Of a DNA stretch of 64,000 bases, positions 1 to 9,605 are shown piece after piece. The DNA comes from Microcystis panniformis FACHB-1757. Lineage in GTDB: Bacteria; Cyanobacteriota; Cyanobacteriia; Cyanobacteriales; Microcystaceae. Position 1 is the first letter of the stretch, and every line of letters starts with the position of its first letter. Made by a program: the position numbers and the translations under genes. Location of the stretch: positions 186,001 through 250,000 of the forward strand of contig NZ_CP011339.1 of the NCBI RefSeq assembly GCF_001264245.1, written 5' to 3'. The notes under the pieces are model-generated. The model was given only the letters and a program-made list of their open reading frames with translations. It was not told where the DNA came from and did not search any database.

Positions 1-2517
1 CTTGCGGGTACTATTAAGGCATTTTTAGGGTCTTGGACGAATGCCTCGGTGATTTGGGGAGTTACCCTGATCAATGCCATTATTGGCTATGTGCAGGAAG
101 CTAAGGCGGAAGGTGCGATCGCTTCCTTGGCCAAAGCCGTAACCACAGAAGCGACGGTGTTGCGAGAGGGACAAACCCTGCGGATTCCATCTCGGGATTT
201 GGTGCCGGGAGATATCGTTTTATTGGTATCGGGGGATAAAGTACCAGCGGACTTGAGGCTGCTGAAAGTCCGCAATTTGCAGGTGGATGAGTCTGCCTTG
301 ACTGGGGAATCCTTGCCCGGGTCAAAAGCGATCGAACCCTTACCCGGGGATACGCCCCTAGCAGAAAGGACAAACATGGCCTACGCAGGGAGTTTCGTTA
401 CCTTTGGACAGGGCAAAGGGATTGTTGTCTCTACGGCCAATGCCACCGAAGTGGGGCAGATTTCCCAGTCGATGGAAAGCCGAGTCAGCCTTAGCACACC
501 CCTGACCCGTAAATTTGCCCAATTTAGCCGCACCCTACTCTACACAATTTTGACCCTAGCAACCTTGACCTTTACCATCGGGTTAGGACGGGGGAAATCT
601 TGGATCGATATGTTTGAAGCTGCCGTTGCCCTGGCAGTGAGTGCGATTCCAGAAGGGCTGCCGGCAGTGGTAACGATTACCTTGGCCATTGGAGTCAACC
701 GCATGGCCCGTCGTCATGCGATTATTCGTAAACTGCCCGCAGTGGAAGCATTGGGGAGTGCGACCGTCATTTGTTCCGACAAAACCGGAACCCTAACGGA
801 AAATCAAATGACTGTACAGTCCATTTATACCGAGGGGCAATATTACGCCGTTAGTGGTGGTGGCTATAGTCCCAAGGGCGAAATTAGTCTGATTACCGAT
901 GGCAACCCTGGCAGCCCATTTGCGGACGAATTGCCCCCGGCCCTAGGGGATTGTCTGGTAGCTGGTTTGCTTTGTAATGACTCCCAGCTAAAACAAACGG
1001 GAGAAGATTGGTCAGTGGTGGGGGATCCTACGGAAGGGGCGCTGATTGCGGCCGCTGCCAAAGCAGGTCTCAGTCAATTGGGGCTATTGTCTTTAACCCC
1101 ACGATTGGATGCAATTCCCTTTGAATCTGAGTACCAATACATGGCAACCTTGCATGATGGCATACCTCGTCTGATCTATGTTAAGGGATCGGTTGAGTCG
1201 CTGATGCGTCGTTGTTCCCAGATGATCGATCGCTATGGTCAGATGACTGCGCTGAACGCCGAACAGATCGAGCAAGCGGTAGAAACGATGGCAGAGCAGG
1301 GTTTACGGGTGCTTGCCTTCGCCAAAAAAGCAGCGGCGACCCATCAGCATTCTATCGACCATGAGGATATCGAAACAGGCTTGGTGTTTCTAGGATTACA
1401 GGGCATGATTGACCCGCCTCGTCCAGAGGCGATCGCTGCCGTTCATGCCTGTCAAACTGCCGGAATTCGGGTCAAGATGATTACTGGTGATCATCTTGTC
1501 ACGGCGCGGGCGATCGCGGAACGGATGGGCATTAAAACGGCAACACAAGTCTTAGCATTTGAGGGAAAACAATTAGCGCAAATGGATAATCATCAACTGG
1601 CCCGAGCGGTGGTCGATGGATCGGTATTTGCCAGGGTTGCCCCTACCCAAAAACTGCAACTGGTGGAAGTACTCCAGTCTCAAGGAGAAATCGTGGCGAT
1701 GACGGGCGATGGTGTTAATGATGCGCCGGCTCTCAAGCAGGCGGATATCGGCATTGCCATGGGGAAAGGAGGAACGGAAGTCGCCAGGGAATCTGCTGAT
1801 ATGCTCCTCACTGATGATAACTTTGCCTCGATCAAGGCCGCTGTCGAAGAAGGACGCACCGTTTATCAAAATTTACGCAAGGCAATCTCCTTTCTCTTAC
1901 CTGTCAATGGTGGCGAATCGATGACCATTCTGATCAGTACTTTACTGGCACGAGATTTACCCATCCTCTCCCTACAAGTACTCTGGTTGAACATGATCAA
2001 CTCGGTCACGATGACTGTTCCCCTGGCCTTTGAAGCAAAATCCGACCGCATTATGCAGTCACCACCACGCAATCCCAATGAACCTTTGATCACCAAAAAA
2101 CTATTGCGCCGAATTTTGGCTGTTTCATTGTTTAACTGGATTCTAATTTTTGGTATGTTTGAGTGGGCTAAATCGACCACAGGAGATATTGCCGTTGCCC
2201 GCACAATGGCAATTCAATCCCTTGTGGCAGCACGGGTTATCTATCTGCTCAGTATCAGCCAATTAGGGATGAGCCTAGTGGACTACCTGCGTCGTCAGTC
2301 AACGTCGATTACTAATGCACCGATCCTAATTTTGGGGATTGTGGCTGCTGTTGCCCTACAAATTTTGTTTAGTCAATGGGGGGTGATGAACAGTCTGTTT
2401 GCAACGGCGACCCTAACCGGTCATCAATGGCTAATCTGTTTGTTGCCGATGCCGCTCATGGTACTTTGGGCAATTTTTGCCAATGTTATCGATCCTCCTC
2501 ATTGTCACGGGAAATAA
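1..2517 (+). CDS. P2-type cation-transporting ATPase (3' part)
   Basis: The frame is open from base 1, so the gene begins outside the window; a GTG at 49 is internal. The protein is a membrane ion pump that couples ATP hydrolysis to cation transport. Visible are the TGES actuator motif (about residue 103), a PEGLP segment in the helix before the phosphorylation site, the phosphorylation motif DKTGTLT (about residue 260), and the hinge MTGDGVNDAP (about residue 566). Several hydrophobic helices follow to the C terminus. PEGLP and the C-terminal helices fit the P2 (Ca2+- or Na+/H+-type) group rather than heavy-metal P1B pumps, but the ion cannot be told from this. The stop codon is followed within 3 bp by a 208-bp MITE. 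Confidence 0.9.
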   Translation, partial: LAGTIKAFLGSWTNASVIWGVTLINAIIGYVQEAKAEGAIASLAKAVTTEATVLREGQTLRIPSRDLVPGDIVLLVSGDKVPADLRLLKVRNLQVDESALTGESLPGSKAIEPLPGDTPLAERTNMAYAGSFVTFGQGKGIVVSTANATEVGQISQSMESRVSLSTPLTRKFAQFSRTLLYTILTLATLTFTIGLGRGKSWIDMFEAAVALAVSAIPEGLPAVVTITLAIGVNRMARRHAIIRKLPAVEALGSATVICSDKTGTLTENQMTVQSIYTEGQYYAVSGGGYSPKGEISLITDGNPGSPFADELPPALGDCLVAGLLCNDSQLKQTGEDWSVVGDPTEGALIAAAAKAGLSQLGLLSLTPRLDAIPFESEYQYMATLHDGIPRLIYVKGSVESLMRRCSQMIDRYGQMTALNAEQIEQAVETMAEQGLRVLAFAKKAAATHQHSIDHEDIETGLVFLGLQGMIDPPRPEAIAAVHACQTAGIRVKMITGDHLVTARAIAERMGIKTATQVLAFEGKQLAQMDNHQLARAVVDGSVFARVAPTQKLQLVEVLQSQGEIVAMTGDGVNDAPALKQADIGIAMGKGGTEVARESADMLLTDDNFASIKAAVEEGRTVYQNLRKAISFLLPVNGGESMTILISTLLARDLPILSLQVLWLNMINSVTMTVPLAFEAKSDRIMQSPPRNPNEPLITKKLLRRILAVSLFNWILIFGMFEWAKSTTGDIAVARTMAIQSLVAARVIYLLSISQLGMSLVDYLRRQSTSITNAPILILGIVAAVALQILFSQWGVMNSLFATATLTGHQWLICLLPMPLMVLWAIFANVIDPPHCHGK

Positions 2518-2520
2518 CTA

Positions 2521-2728
2521 GGGTTTGCGGCAAAAAGTTCTTCGTGGGGACAGGGTGTAGGGTGTAGGGTGTAGGGTTTTACCGATTTTCACCTGGTCAA
2601 TTACCTAATTTTCAGGGAAAAAGTCCCGGAATTTTCCCCCCAATCACTCCAATGGTCGGCACTTTTTGAGGGAAAAAAAGTCTAAAAACCTTATCCAACA
2701 AGGTTGTTAGATTTATTCAGCCAGCCCT
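2521..2728 (+). repeat. MITE family A, copy 1 (TA-flanked)
   Basis: This 208-bp element starts GGGTTTGCGGC and ends CAGCCAGCCC, with TA on both sides (2519-2520 and 2729-2730). The ends are imperfect inverted repeats of each other (GGGxxTGCTGAAxAA type, clearest in the 28583 copy). It contains short 7-bp tandem units (GGTGTAG). Related full copies lie at 6254-6452 (inverted) and 28583-28794. A TA target duplication is typical of elements moved by IS630/Tc1-mariner-type transposases; no such transposase is present in the window. Confidence 0.8.
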
Positions 2729-2773
2729 AACTAATCGTCAATTCTTGACCGCAACTACCAAGACTGGCGGTTT

Positions 2774-3808
2774 TTATTCCCCTAATTGCCAGGTTATCTC
2801 TTCACCCGCTCGTAACGGCACCAGTCCGGATTCGGGAAATGGCAATTCATCGGGAATGCGCCAAGGGGTTTTGTTTAATGTGATTTGTTCGGTATTTCGG
2901 GGGAGTTGATAAAAATCTGGACCGTGAAAGCTGGCAAACCCTTCCAGTTGCTCAATTGCATCGACACTCTCAAAAGCTTCTGCGTACAACTCTAGAGCGT
3001 GCAGGGCTGAATAACAACCCGCGCAGCCACAGGAACTTTCTTTGCTGTAGCGAGAATGGGGCGCACTATCGGTCCCTAGAAAAAACTTGGGGTTGCCCGA
3101 TGTGGCCGCTTGCAAAAGCGCCAAACGATGATCCTCTCGTTTCAAAATCGGCAGGCAATAAAAATGGGGACGAATGCCACCGGTAAAGAGAATGTTTCGG
3201 CTAAATAATAAATGTTGGGGCGTAATTGTGGCGGCGACATTGTTGTTAGCAGATAGAACAAACTTGACCGCATCGGCAGTGGTAATGTGTTCAAAGACGA
3301 CCCGCAGTTTCGGAAATCTTGTTATCAGTGGGATTAAGTGCTTCTCAATGAACACTTTTTCTCGATCGAACACATCAATATCACCATCGGTAACTTCTCC
3401 GTGCAGTAGTAGCGGCATATCCAGCTGCTCCATGGCCGCAAAAACGCAATCGCACCTACGAAGGTCCGTCACCCCCAAGTCGGAATTAGTTGTGGCACCG
3501 GCCGGGTAGTATTTCACCGCTTTGACAAACTGGGAGGCTTTCGCCGCCATGATTTCTTCGGGACTGGTATTATCGGTGAGATAGAGGGTCATCAATGGCT
3601 CGAACTGTTGACCCTCTGGAACTGCTGCCAGAATGCGATCGCGATAGGAGGCAGCATCAGCCACCGAGCGCACTGGGGGCTTTAAATTCGGCATGATAAT
3701 GGCACGGGCAAACTGACGCACCGTATGGGGGAGAACCGCTTTCATTGCCGCACCATCGCGGAGATGAAGGTGCCAGTCGTCGGGTCGAGTGATTGTGAGT
3801 CTTCGCAT
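2774..3808 (-). CDS. pyrC: Dihydroorotase
   Basis: This cytosolic zinc enzyme cyclises N-carbamoyl-aspartate to dihydroorotate in pyrimidine synthesis. At 344 aa it has the usual length of the class II PyrC. Metal ligands are visible in the N-terminal HLHLRDG motif (residues 13-19). The lysine expected to be carbamylated is in VKAVKYYPAGATTNSD (about residue 100). Further conserved elements are LLHGEVTD, FEHITTADA and FFLGTDSAPHS, the last carrying the catalytic aspartate. It starts at the ATG at 3808. It appears to be a single gene and no other pyr gene is adjacent. Confidence 0.95.
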   Translation of the reverse strand: MRRLTITRPDDWHLHLRDGAAMKAVLPHTVRQFARAIIMPNLKPPVRSVADAASYRDRILAAVPEGQQFEPLMTLYLTDNTSPEEIMAAKASQFVKAVKYYPAGATTNSDLGVTDLRRCDCVFAAMEQLDMPLLLHGEVTDGDIDVFDREKVFIEKHLIPLITRFPKLRVVFEHITTADAVKFVLSANNNVAATITPQHLLFSRNILFTGGIRPHFYCLPILKREDHRLALLQAATSGNPKFFLGTDSAPHSRYSKESSCGCAGCYSALHALELYAEAFESVDAIEQLEGFASFHGPDFYQLPRNTEQITLNKTPWRIPDELPFPESGLVPLRAGEEITWQLGE

Positions 3809-4351
3809 TGTTCAATCATACTACGGTTAGGGTTCCCAACTCACCCAACACAATAAGCTGCCCGCGTATTTAAATTGCTTGTTGAGATGAGGCAAGAGGC
3901 AACAGGCAAGGGGCAACACCTCCCCTTGCCCCTTGGGTCGTTTCATTCTCTCTTATATCATTCTCTCAAATCCTTATCTGGCAACGTTTTTAGGCGATTT
4001 CTCGGAAATACATAGCTGAAAATTTTTAAAAACGTCGTGCTTTAGACATCTCCAAAAATTATAAGTAGTCATGCAAAATTAATTACCTGCCCGATCGAGC
4101 TAAAACCCTTACGGGGCAATGATCGTCATGTGTAAATAATTTTGCCTAGGTACTTAACCCAGTCACAGCTTGCTTTTAGCCTGTGTACTAATTAATAAGT
4201 AGTTCGACGGCTGAAGCGTATATCTATCGTTGCTAATTCAATTTCACTGAAAAAATATGAGGCAATTAAAATAATTTTTATTCGGGTAGATTCCTTAACT
4301 AGAAAAACTTTTGGTCTTGAGATAATATTAGTCCGAGGTCTTTTGCTTACC
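3809..4351. other. Intergenic region with repeat debris
   Basis: No convincing gene is present. It holds a purine-rich low-complexity stretch (about 3885-3940). A 17-bp segment (AAATCCTTATCTGGCAA, near 3968) recurs near 61246. MITE family B copy 1 (4064-4154) is also here. The end nearest 4351 borders the 3' end of a broken TnpB. Confidence 0.6.
4064..4154 (+). repeat. MITE family B, copy 1 (91 bp)
   Basis: It begins AGTAGTCATGCAAAATTAAT and the reverse complement of its right end begins AGTACCTAGGCAAAATTAT, giving terminal inverted repeats of about 22 bp. TA flanks both ends. A full copy sits at 31516-31606 inside a broken TPR gene, and one end lies at about 24286-24322. Confidence 0.8.
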
Positions 4352-5533
4352 TCATAAGCGATTAAAGGTAGCAAAAAAAGAATTAGATTCGGAGAATGAA
4401 TCAGCCCTAGTGGTTGGGGTGGTTGCTGTTTGCCCAACAGTACCGTTGAGATGATTTACAAAATATTTCAACCCTTTTTTAAGAATGTTGATTGCTGCAT
4501 TATGATCCCTATCTAAGACTGTTTTACAGTTAGGGCATTGATGAGTTCTAGTGCTTAATGTTTTTTGCACTCTCGTCCCACAAGCTGAACAATATTGGCT
4601 AGTAAAATGGGTAGGAACAGCAACACAAACAATCCGATAAATCTTGGCAAAATAATTCAATCATTCAGTGAATTGATACCAAGAAGCATCAGAAATCGAT
4701 TTGGCAAGCTTATGGTTTTTGACTAAGTTTCTTACCTTTAGAGCCTCATAAACTACCAGATCATTAGACTGGACTAATGCCAAAGCGTCTTTAATGGCTT
4801 TGTCTTTACGTTGTCTTAATACTTTAAGATGAAGCCTAGCTACTTTTATCCGTTGCTTGTGATAGTTTTTAGACTGTTTGTTTCCTTGAGGAAACTTTTT
4901 GTATAATCGTCGTTGTGCTTTTTTCAGTCGTTTTTCTGACTTTCTTAAATAACGTGGATTCTCTACATTATTGCCTTGAGCATCGGTATAAAATTCCTTT
5001 AACCCTAAGTCAATTCCTGTTATTTGTCCCGTTGGTTTACCGTCAGCACGTCTAACAACTCTTACCCGTTTAATCTGTTGCTCTGAATAATAAAATAATG
5101 TCTTTTGACTACACCATAAATCAAATTCTCCTGCTTGAAAACCATCAGTAAATCTGATTTTACGTCGATCATCAGATAGTTGGTAGCCTGTTAATTTATA
5201 CTCAAAGGAACGGTTATGCTTTTTGAACCGAGGAAACCACTTTTCCCCTGGTATCTTAGCATGACAATTCTGATAAAACCTATTAATTGATTGCCAGGCT
5301 CTATCAGCAGCCGATTGACGAGCTTGTGAGTTTAATTTATTAACATAAGGTGTTTCTTTATTATTAGCTAGTACCGCACAAAGTTTTTGGAGATCATTGC
5401 GGGTTGTCCCTTGATTTGACCCCCAATAACGAACACAAGAATTACGCACAAACTGAGAAGTTATGATAGCTTTATCGAGCCGGTGATATTGCTCTGGTGT
5501 TCCGTTTTTTAGCTTTGCTTCTACGACTAGCAT
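4352..5533 (-). pseudogene. tnpB: IS200/IS605-type TnpB with one in-frame stop
   Basis: TnpB is an RNA-guided nuclease of IS200/IS605 elements. The N-terminal 290 codons read 5533 to 4661, stop at a TGA, and the same frame continues to 4352. The rejoined protein reads FTE-stop-LNYFAKIYRIVC, where relatives usually have a Trp or similar residue. RuvC-like motifs include TGIDLGLKEF and, after the stop, DRDHNAAINI; a zinc ribbon CSACG...CPNC also follows the stop. One nonsense mutation would separate the nuclease halves and inactivate it. It is a different, more distant family from the two 395-aa TnpB copies at 25.7 and 33.5 kb. No TnpA lies nearby. Confidence 0.85.
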
Positions 5534-6075
5534 CTAACAATCCTCGACCCTTGGCTAAGTTAGGTATAACACAGTTTACCCACAGATGGTGGAATTAAAC
5601 CGATGCTCCGCGGTTGATATTCTGGTCTGATTTCATCCCCCGCAAAGCTGAGTATCTTCTCGAAAAATGTAGCGGGGGCATTCATCCGACATTTTAGGTA
5701 AAGGTCGCCCTTGGTGTCCCGATCCCCCATCGGGATTTTTTCAATTTGCTCGATTACCGTCGCCAGCAGCGCCGGAGACGCGATGAGAAACACCGCATTC
5801 TTCATGTGTTTAGCGTAGGTGCTACCCTTGCAGAATTGCCCCAGATCTTTGATAAAGGGAAACGCTTCATCCCGGACAATCTGGAGCATTGTCTCCGCAT
5901 CATCGATATTTTTGAAGTGCGACCAACGGATATGCTGTTGGCTGGCGGTAAAGGTGGTATTTTCGAGTTTTTCGCCTAATCGTTGGGCTTTACGCTCCTT
6001 AGCTAGTTCTAGGTCATCTAGGCGCTTGATGAAGAGTAAATAGGAAATCTGCTCGATTACCGAAAGCGGGTTACT

Positions 6076-6212
6076 AGACCTCTTGCATAAATCCGAAAAC
6101 AAACGATAGAAACAATAATGGGAGGGACTTTCAGTTAATTATTTATTAGTAGTTGATAATCTTCAAAAATGTTGCTGTACAAGGATCGACTTAAGACTTT
6201 TGCAAGAGGTCT
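6076..6212 (+). repeat. MITE family E inside hsdM
   Basis: Terminal inverted repeats AGACCTCTTGCA(T/A)AA flank 137 bp. A 3-bp direct repeat ACT (6073-6075 and 6213-6215) is the likely target duplication; CTA would fit the sequence equally well. Deleting it restores the hsdM frame as GISNPLSV, which shows directly that it is an insertion. Confidence 0.8.
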
Positions 6213-6253
6213 ACTAATGCCGTTATTCCAGAAGGTTGTCCAAAGTTTATCTA

Positions 6254-6452
6254 GGGCTTGCTGAATAAATCTAAAAACCTTGTTGGATAAGGCTTTTAGA
6301 CTTTTTTTCCTCAAAAAGTGCCGACCATTGGAGGGATCGGGGGTAAAATTCCTGGACTTTTTCCCTGAAAATTAGGTAACTGACTACCCCAAAATCGGTA
6401 AAACCCCACACCCCACACCCTGCCCCCACGAAAAACTTTTTGCCGCAAACCC
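6254..6452 (-). repeat. MITE family A, copy 2 (inverted)
   Basis: A 199-bp reverse-complement copy of the 2521-2728 element, flanked by TA at 6252-6253 and 6453-6454. It lies in the 5' end of the broken hsdM gene, between codons for LLSDLA and KLWTTFW. Confidence 0.8.
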
Positions 6453-6573
6453 TAGCTAAATCGGACAGCAAGCTAACTCAGCAATTGAAGCGAAAATGCT
6501 GCCATTCTCTAGGATGCCATTCCGGGTTAATATGGGTTTTGTGACAATTTATGGCTAAATTTTAAGAGGCAGT

Positions 6574-7023
6574 ATGGAACGCACTTTCTTAATGATTAAA
6601 CCCGACGGTGTGCAGCGCAATCTGGTGGGGGAAATTATTCAACGCTTTGAAACTAAAGGTTTTACGCTGGTTGGGTTGAAAATGATGCAGGTTTCTAGGG
6701 AATTAGCGGAAAAACACTACGCTGTTCATAAAGAACGACCCTTTTTCCCTTCTTTGGTCGATTTTATTACCTCCTCCCCCGTGGTGGCTATGGTTTGGCA
6801 AGGAGACGGAGTAATTGCCTCCGCTAGAAAAATTATTGGTGCCACTAATCCCCTCAATGCTGAACCGGGTACGATTCGCGGTGATTTTGGCATTAGTTTT
6901 GGACGCAATCTTATCCATGGGTCCGATGGTCCATGTACCGCCACAGATGAAGTTAGTCTCTGGTTTAGCGATGCAGAATTGGCTGATTGGACTCCCGCCA
7001 TCACTTCCTGGGTGGTAGAGTAA
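6574..7023 (+). CDS. ndk: Nucleoside diphosphate kinase
   Basis: This enzyme transfers the gamma-phosphate from ATP to other NDPs through a phosphohistidine. The 149-aa length is standard. Visible are MIKPDGVQRN (nucleotide-binding Lys) and the active-site histidine motif NLIHGSDGP. The usual text is NLIHGSDAPE-TA, so this copy has GPCTA after the serine-aspartate, a mild variation. The ATG at 6574 follows AAGAGGCAGT, a good ribosome-binding site. It stands alone between a broken restriction gene and a regulator. Confidence 0.96.
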   Translation: MERTFLMIKPDGVQRNLVGEIIQRFETKGFTLVGLKMMQVSRELAEKHYAVHKERPFFPSLVDFITSSPVVAMVWQGDGVIASARKIIGATNPLNAEPGTIRGDFGISFGRNLIHGSDGPCTATDEVSLWFSDAELADWTPAITSWVVE

Positions 7024-7135
7024 TTCCCTTTGAAGTAGTCAGGAGCCGGTCGTCAGGAGACAGGAGACAGGAGATGGCTTTTATTTATTCTCTCCTCTCC
7101 CCTTTCCCCACACTCAACCCCTAATCTTGCCACTT

Positions 7136-8509
7136 ATGACCGTAGAATCCAGCTTACAACAGTTAAAAAGAGCTTCATCGGGACGATTACCCAGCAGTTA
7201 CGGGGTCTATTTTAAGAATACCCTTGTGGCTCTCTGTCATGCTCTTGAAGATCATATCTTGCAAACTAGCAGCCCAGACAGTACAAATAAACCACTGGTT
7301 TTAGTCACCTTTCAACAGGGAAAATGGTATTTACAGGAAGCTGAGCGCTATTTAGATATTGCTCGCTCTTCTCGTCATATTGCGATCGCCGCCGTGGCCG
7401 ATAGTGGTTTTTCTGAGCATAAAACTGGCAGTTTAGAGAATGTTTCCCTAGTAAACTTAGATAATAGCGATAGTTTGGTTAATGAGTGGAATTTAATCAT
7501 TCTTTCCCCCGATTACGCCTCCATGGTACTCTGTCATGAGTTATCCCCAGAAGAATACCGGTCCGATAGTCAACCCCAAATAGACACGGAGCGAAAATTC
7601 TACGGTTTATGGACATTCGATCGCGATTTAGTTGAAAAAGCCGCTAGTATCTTAATTGAGCGTCTGCATCCCTATAATCCCAGTCTAGCGGCCGATTTAA
7701 GCAGACAACAGCAGGAAATTAGTCAAAATATTAATCCCATTCCCACGGATTTAACCGGAGTAGTCTCTCGCATTGTCACCTATCTGCAAACCAGTCAACA
7801 GCAGTTAGTCACCGTCAGCAGACAAGCGCGAGAATTAAGCGACTTAGAAGGACAAGCATCCCGTTTAAATAAAAATTTAGCCGCTAATAAACTGCAAGCT
7901 TTTCTAAGAATGGCTCAAAAAGTCGATGAAAGAGATATTGATAATCCCCTCGCTTCCCTACAGGTGGCTGCTTTAGCGGAAATGTTGGGACAATTGCTCG
8001 ATTTACCCACCCTGAGATTACGACGCTTACGATTAGCTGGTTTATTATACCGCATCGGTCTAGCGGAGGCTCCGATCGAAGTTTTTAGACAGCGTGCCAG
8101 TCAGTTAGAGGGAGCAAATGCGTTATTTTGGCGGGATAGATCGGTATTAGGCGCACAATTACTCGCCACTATGCCCGAATTAGCTCCAATTCAACAGATT
8201 ATTTACCATGAGTTTGAATACTGGGATGGTAGCGGCGTTCCCAACGGCCTAAAAGGGGAAGAAATCAGCCTAGAGTCGCGAATTTTGGGATTATCAGCCT
8301 ATTTTCAGGAATTAACTCAACCGCGAGGCGATCGACTAGCTCTAGATTTAGGAGAGTCCCTAGAACGTTGTCAAAATTATAGCGGGATTCGTTTCGATCC
8401 CGCTTTGGTAGAAAAATTAACTTCGGTAATTCGTCTGTGCGAAATGGGATGGATGCAATTACCCGATCGCCCTAGTCAAGTCCCCGCCGTCTGGTTAGAA
8501 TCAGTTTAG
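7136..8509 (+). CDS. DICT sensory domain protein with degenerate HD-GYP-like C terminus
   Basis: The N-terminal part (about residues 15-170) resembles the DICT domain found beside cyanobacterial signalling proteins (LVTFQQGKWYLQEAERYLDI and WTFDRDLVEKA). The C-terminal third resembles an HD-GYP phosphodiesterase fold, with HEFEYWDGSGVPNGLKGEEI near residue 360. The metal-binding HD motif is replaced by LLYRIGLAEAP, so cyclic-di-GMP hydrolysis is doubtful and a sensing or scaffold role is more likely. I chose the ATG three codons inside a TTG-initiated frame that opens at 7127. The upstream region is pyrimidine-rich and shows no clear ribosome-binding site. Confidence 0.7.
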   Translation: MTVESSLQQLKRASSGRLPSSYGVYFKNTLVALCHALEDHILQTSSPDSTNKPLVLVTFQQGKWYLQEAERYLDIARSSRHIAIAAVADSGFSEHKTGSLENVSLVNLDNSDSLVNEWNLIILSPDYASMVLCHELSPEEYRSDSQPQIDTERKFYGLWTFDRDLVEKAASILIERLHPYNPSLAADLSRQQQEISQNINPIPTDLTGVVSRIVTYLQTSQQQLVTVSRQARELSDLEGQASRLNKNLAANKLQAFLRMAQKVDERDIDNPLASLQVAALAEMLGQLLDLPTLRLRRLRLAGLLYRIGLAEAPIEVFRQRASQLEGANALFWRDRSVLGAQLLATMPELAPIQQIIYHEFEYWDGSGVPNGLKGEEISLESRILGLSAYFQELTQPRGDRLALDLGESLERCQNYSGIRFDPALVEKLTSVIRLCEMGWMQLPDRPSQVPAVWLESV

Positions 8510-8510
8510 A

Positions 8511-9527
8511 TTAGACTCCGATTAAACTCTGCATGGCACGTCCCATATTAGCCGGTTTAAAAGCTGCCATGGCCGCGGTCGGTTCATAGCCGCAATGTAC
8601 CATACAATCGGCACATTGAGAATTGCCACTGGCCCGACCGTAGTTATCCCAATTGGTTTCTTCTAAAAGTTCCCGAAAGCTTTTGTAATGTCCTTCGTTG
8701 AGCAGATAACAGGGTTTTTGCCATCCTAAAAGACTATAACTAGGACTACCCCAAGGAGTGCATTCATAGTCCTGTTCACCGATGAGAAAATCGAGAAAGA
8801 GAGGATTATGGTTAAAATTCCACTTTTTCTGACCTGATTTCCAGGGTGAGAGAATTTCTCGGAATAAAGCTCTGGTTTGCTCCCGTTTTAAGAAACTATC
8901 TTGATCCGGGGCCCACTCATAACTATAACCGGGGGAAATCATCATACCATCGATGCCCAAAGTAGCGAGAAAATCGAAAAATTCCTGCATTTCTTGCGGT
9001 TCTGTGCCTTCAAAAACCGTGGTATTAGTAGCAACCCGAAAACCTCTCGCTTTCGCCGCTTTAATCCCTTGTACTGCCTTATCGAATACTCCCTCTCGAT
9101 CCACACAGCGATCGTGATGTGCTTTTAAACCGTCCAGATGGACACTAAAGGTAAGATAGGGTGAAGGAGTAAATTTATCCAGGCTTTTTTCCAATAACAG
9201 AGCATTGGTACACAGATAGACGAATTTTTTTCTGTCCACTAACCCCTTGACAATTTCATCGATTTGTGGGTGTAAAAGCGGCTCGCCCCCGGGAATGGAA
9301 ACCACGGGAACCCCACATTCTTCCACCGCTGCGAAACATTCTGCCGGGGTGAGATGATTACGGAGAATTTCTGGGGGATGTTGAATCTTACCGCAGCCAG
9401 TACAGGCTAAATTACAGCGAAATAGGGGTTCTAGCATTAAAACTAAGGGAAAACGCTTTTTTCCTGCTAGACGCTGTTTCAAGATATAGGAAGCAACCAC
9501 TAAAGCTTGTTGTAGTTGGACAGCCAT
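8511..9527 (-). CDS. hpnH: Adenosyl-hopene transferase HpnH (radical SAM)
   Basis: HpnH is a radical-SAM enzyme that joins the 5'-deoxyadenosyl group to diploptene, the first step toward C35 hopanoids. The iron-sulfur cysteines are in RCNLACTGCGKI (CxxxCxxC), followed by SIPGGEPLLHP and FSVHLDG. The C-terminal CADCMVHCGYEPTA cluster is typical of the family. The frame opens 26 codons further upstream, but family members start near MAVQLQQALVVASYILKQ, so I place the start at 9527. Its stop lies 1 bp past the stop of the convergent DICT gene. Confidence 0.92.
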   Translation of the reverse strand: MAVQLQQALVVASYILKQRLAGKKRFPLVLMLEPLFRCNLACTGCGKIQHPPEILRNHLTPAECFAAVEECGVPVVSIPGGEPLLHPQIDEIVKGLVDRKKFVYLCTNALLLEKSLDKFTPSPYLTFSVHLDGLKAHHDRCVDREGVFDKAVQGIKAAKARGFRVATNTTVFEGTEPQEMQEFFDFLATLGIDGMMISPGYSYEWAPDQDSFLKREQTRALFREILSPWKSGQKKWNFNHNPLFLDFLIGEQDYECTPWGSPSYSLLGWQKPCYLLNEGHYKSFRELLEETNWDNYGRASGNSQCADCMVHCGYEPTAAMAAFKPANMGRAMQSLIGV

Positions 9528-9605
9528 TTGCTCACACCAATAGGATTTTAAGTCATTATAGACTGTTAGCAGGGCATCAGGGCATAGGAGCCTAGAAAAT
9601 GGCAA

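Larger units (their letters stand above)
5560..6472 (-). pseudogene. hsdM: Type I restriction methyltransferase HsdM remnant, split by two MITEs
   Basis: HsdM is the adenine-N6 methyltransferase subunit of type I restriction-modification systems. The longest open piece (6102-5560) has the HsdM N-terminal helical domain: SNPLSVIEQISYLLFIKRLD and later EKIPMGDRDTKGDLY. Removing a 137-bp MITE (6076-6212) joins this in frame to KLWTTFWNNGIS encoded upstream. A second MITE (6254-6452) cuts the first codons. After GDLY the methylase catalytic domain is missing and a stray FFEKILSFAGDE segment follows, so a large internal deletion also exists. No hsdS or hsdR is adjacent; the system is dead. Confidence 0.8.

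Noticed and set aside
2376..2567. 63-aa ORF at the ATPase 3' end
   Set aside because: Lies in another frame of the ATPase and runs into a MITE.
6271..6471. 66-aa ORF
   Set aside because: Almost wholly MITE A sequence; only the first codons come from the old hsdM start.
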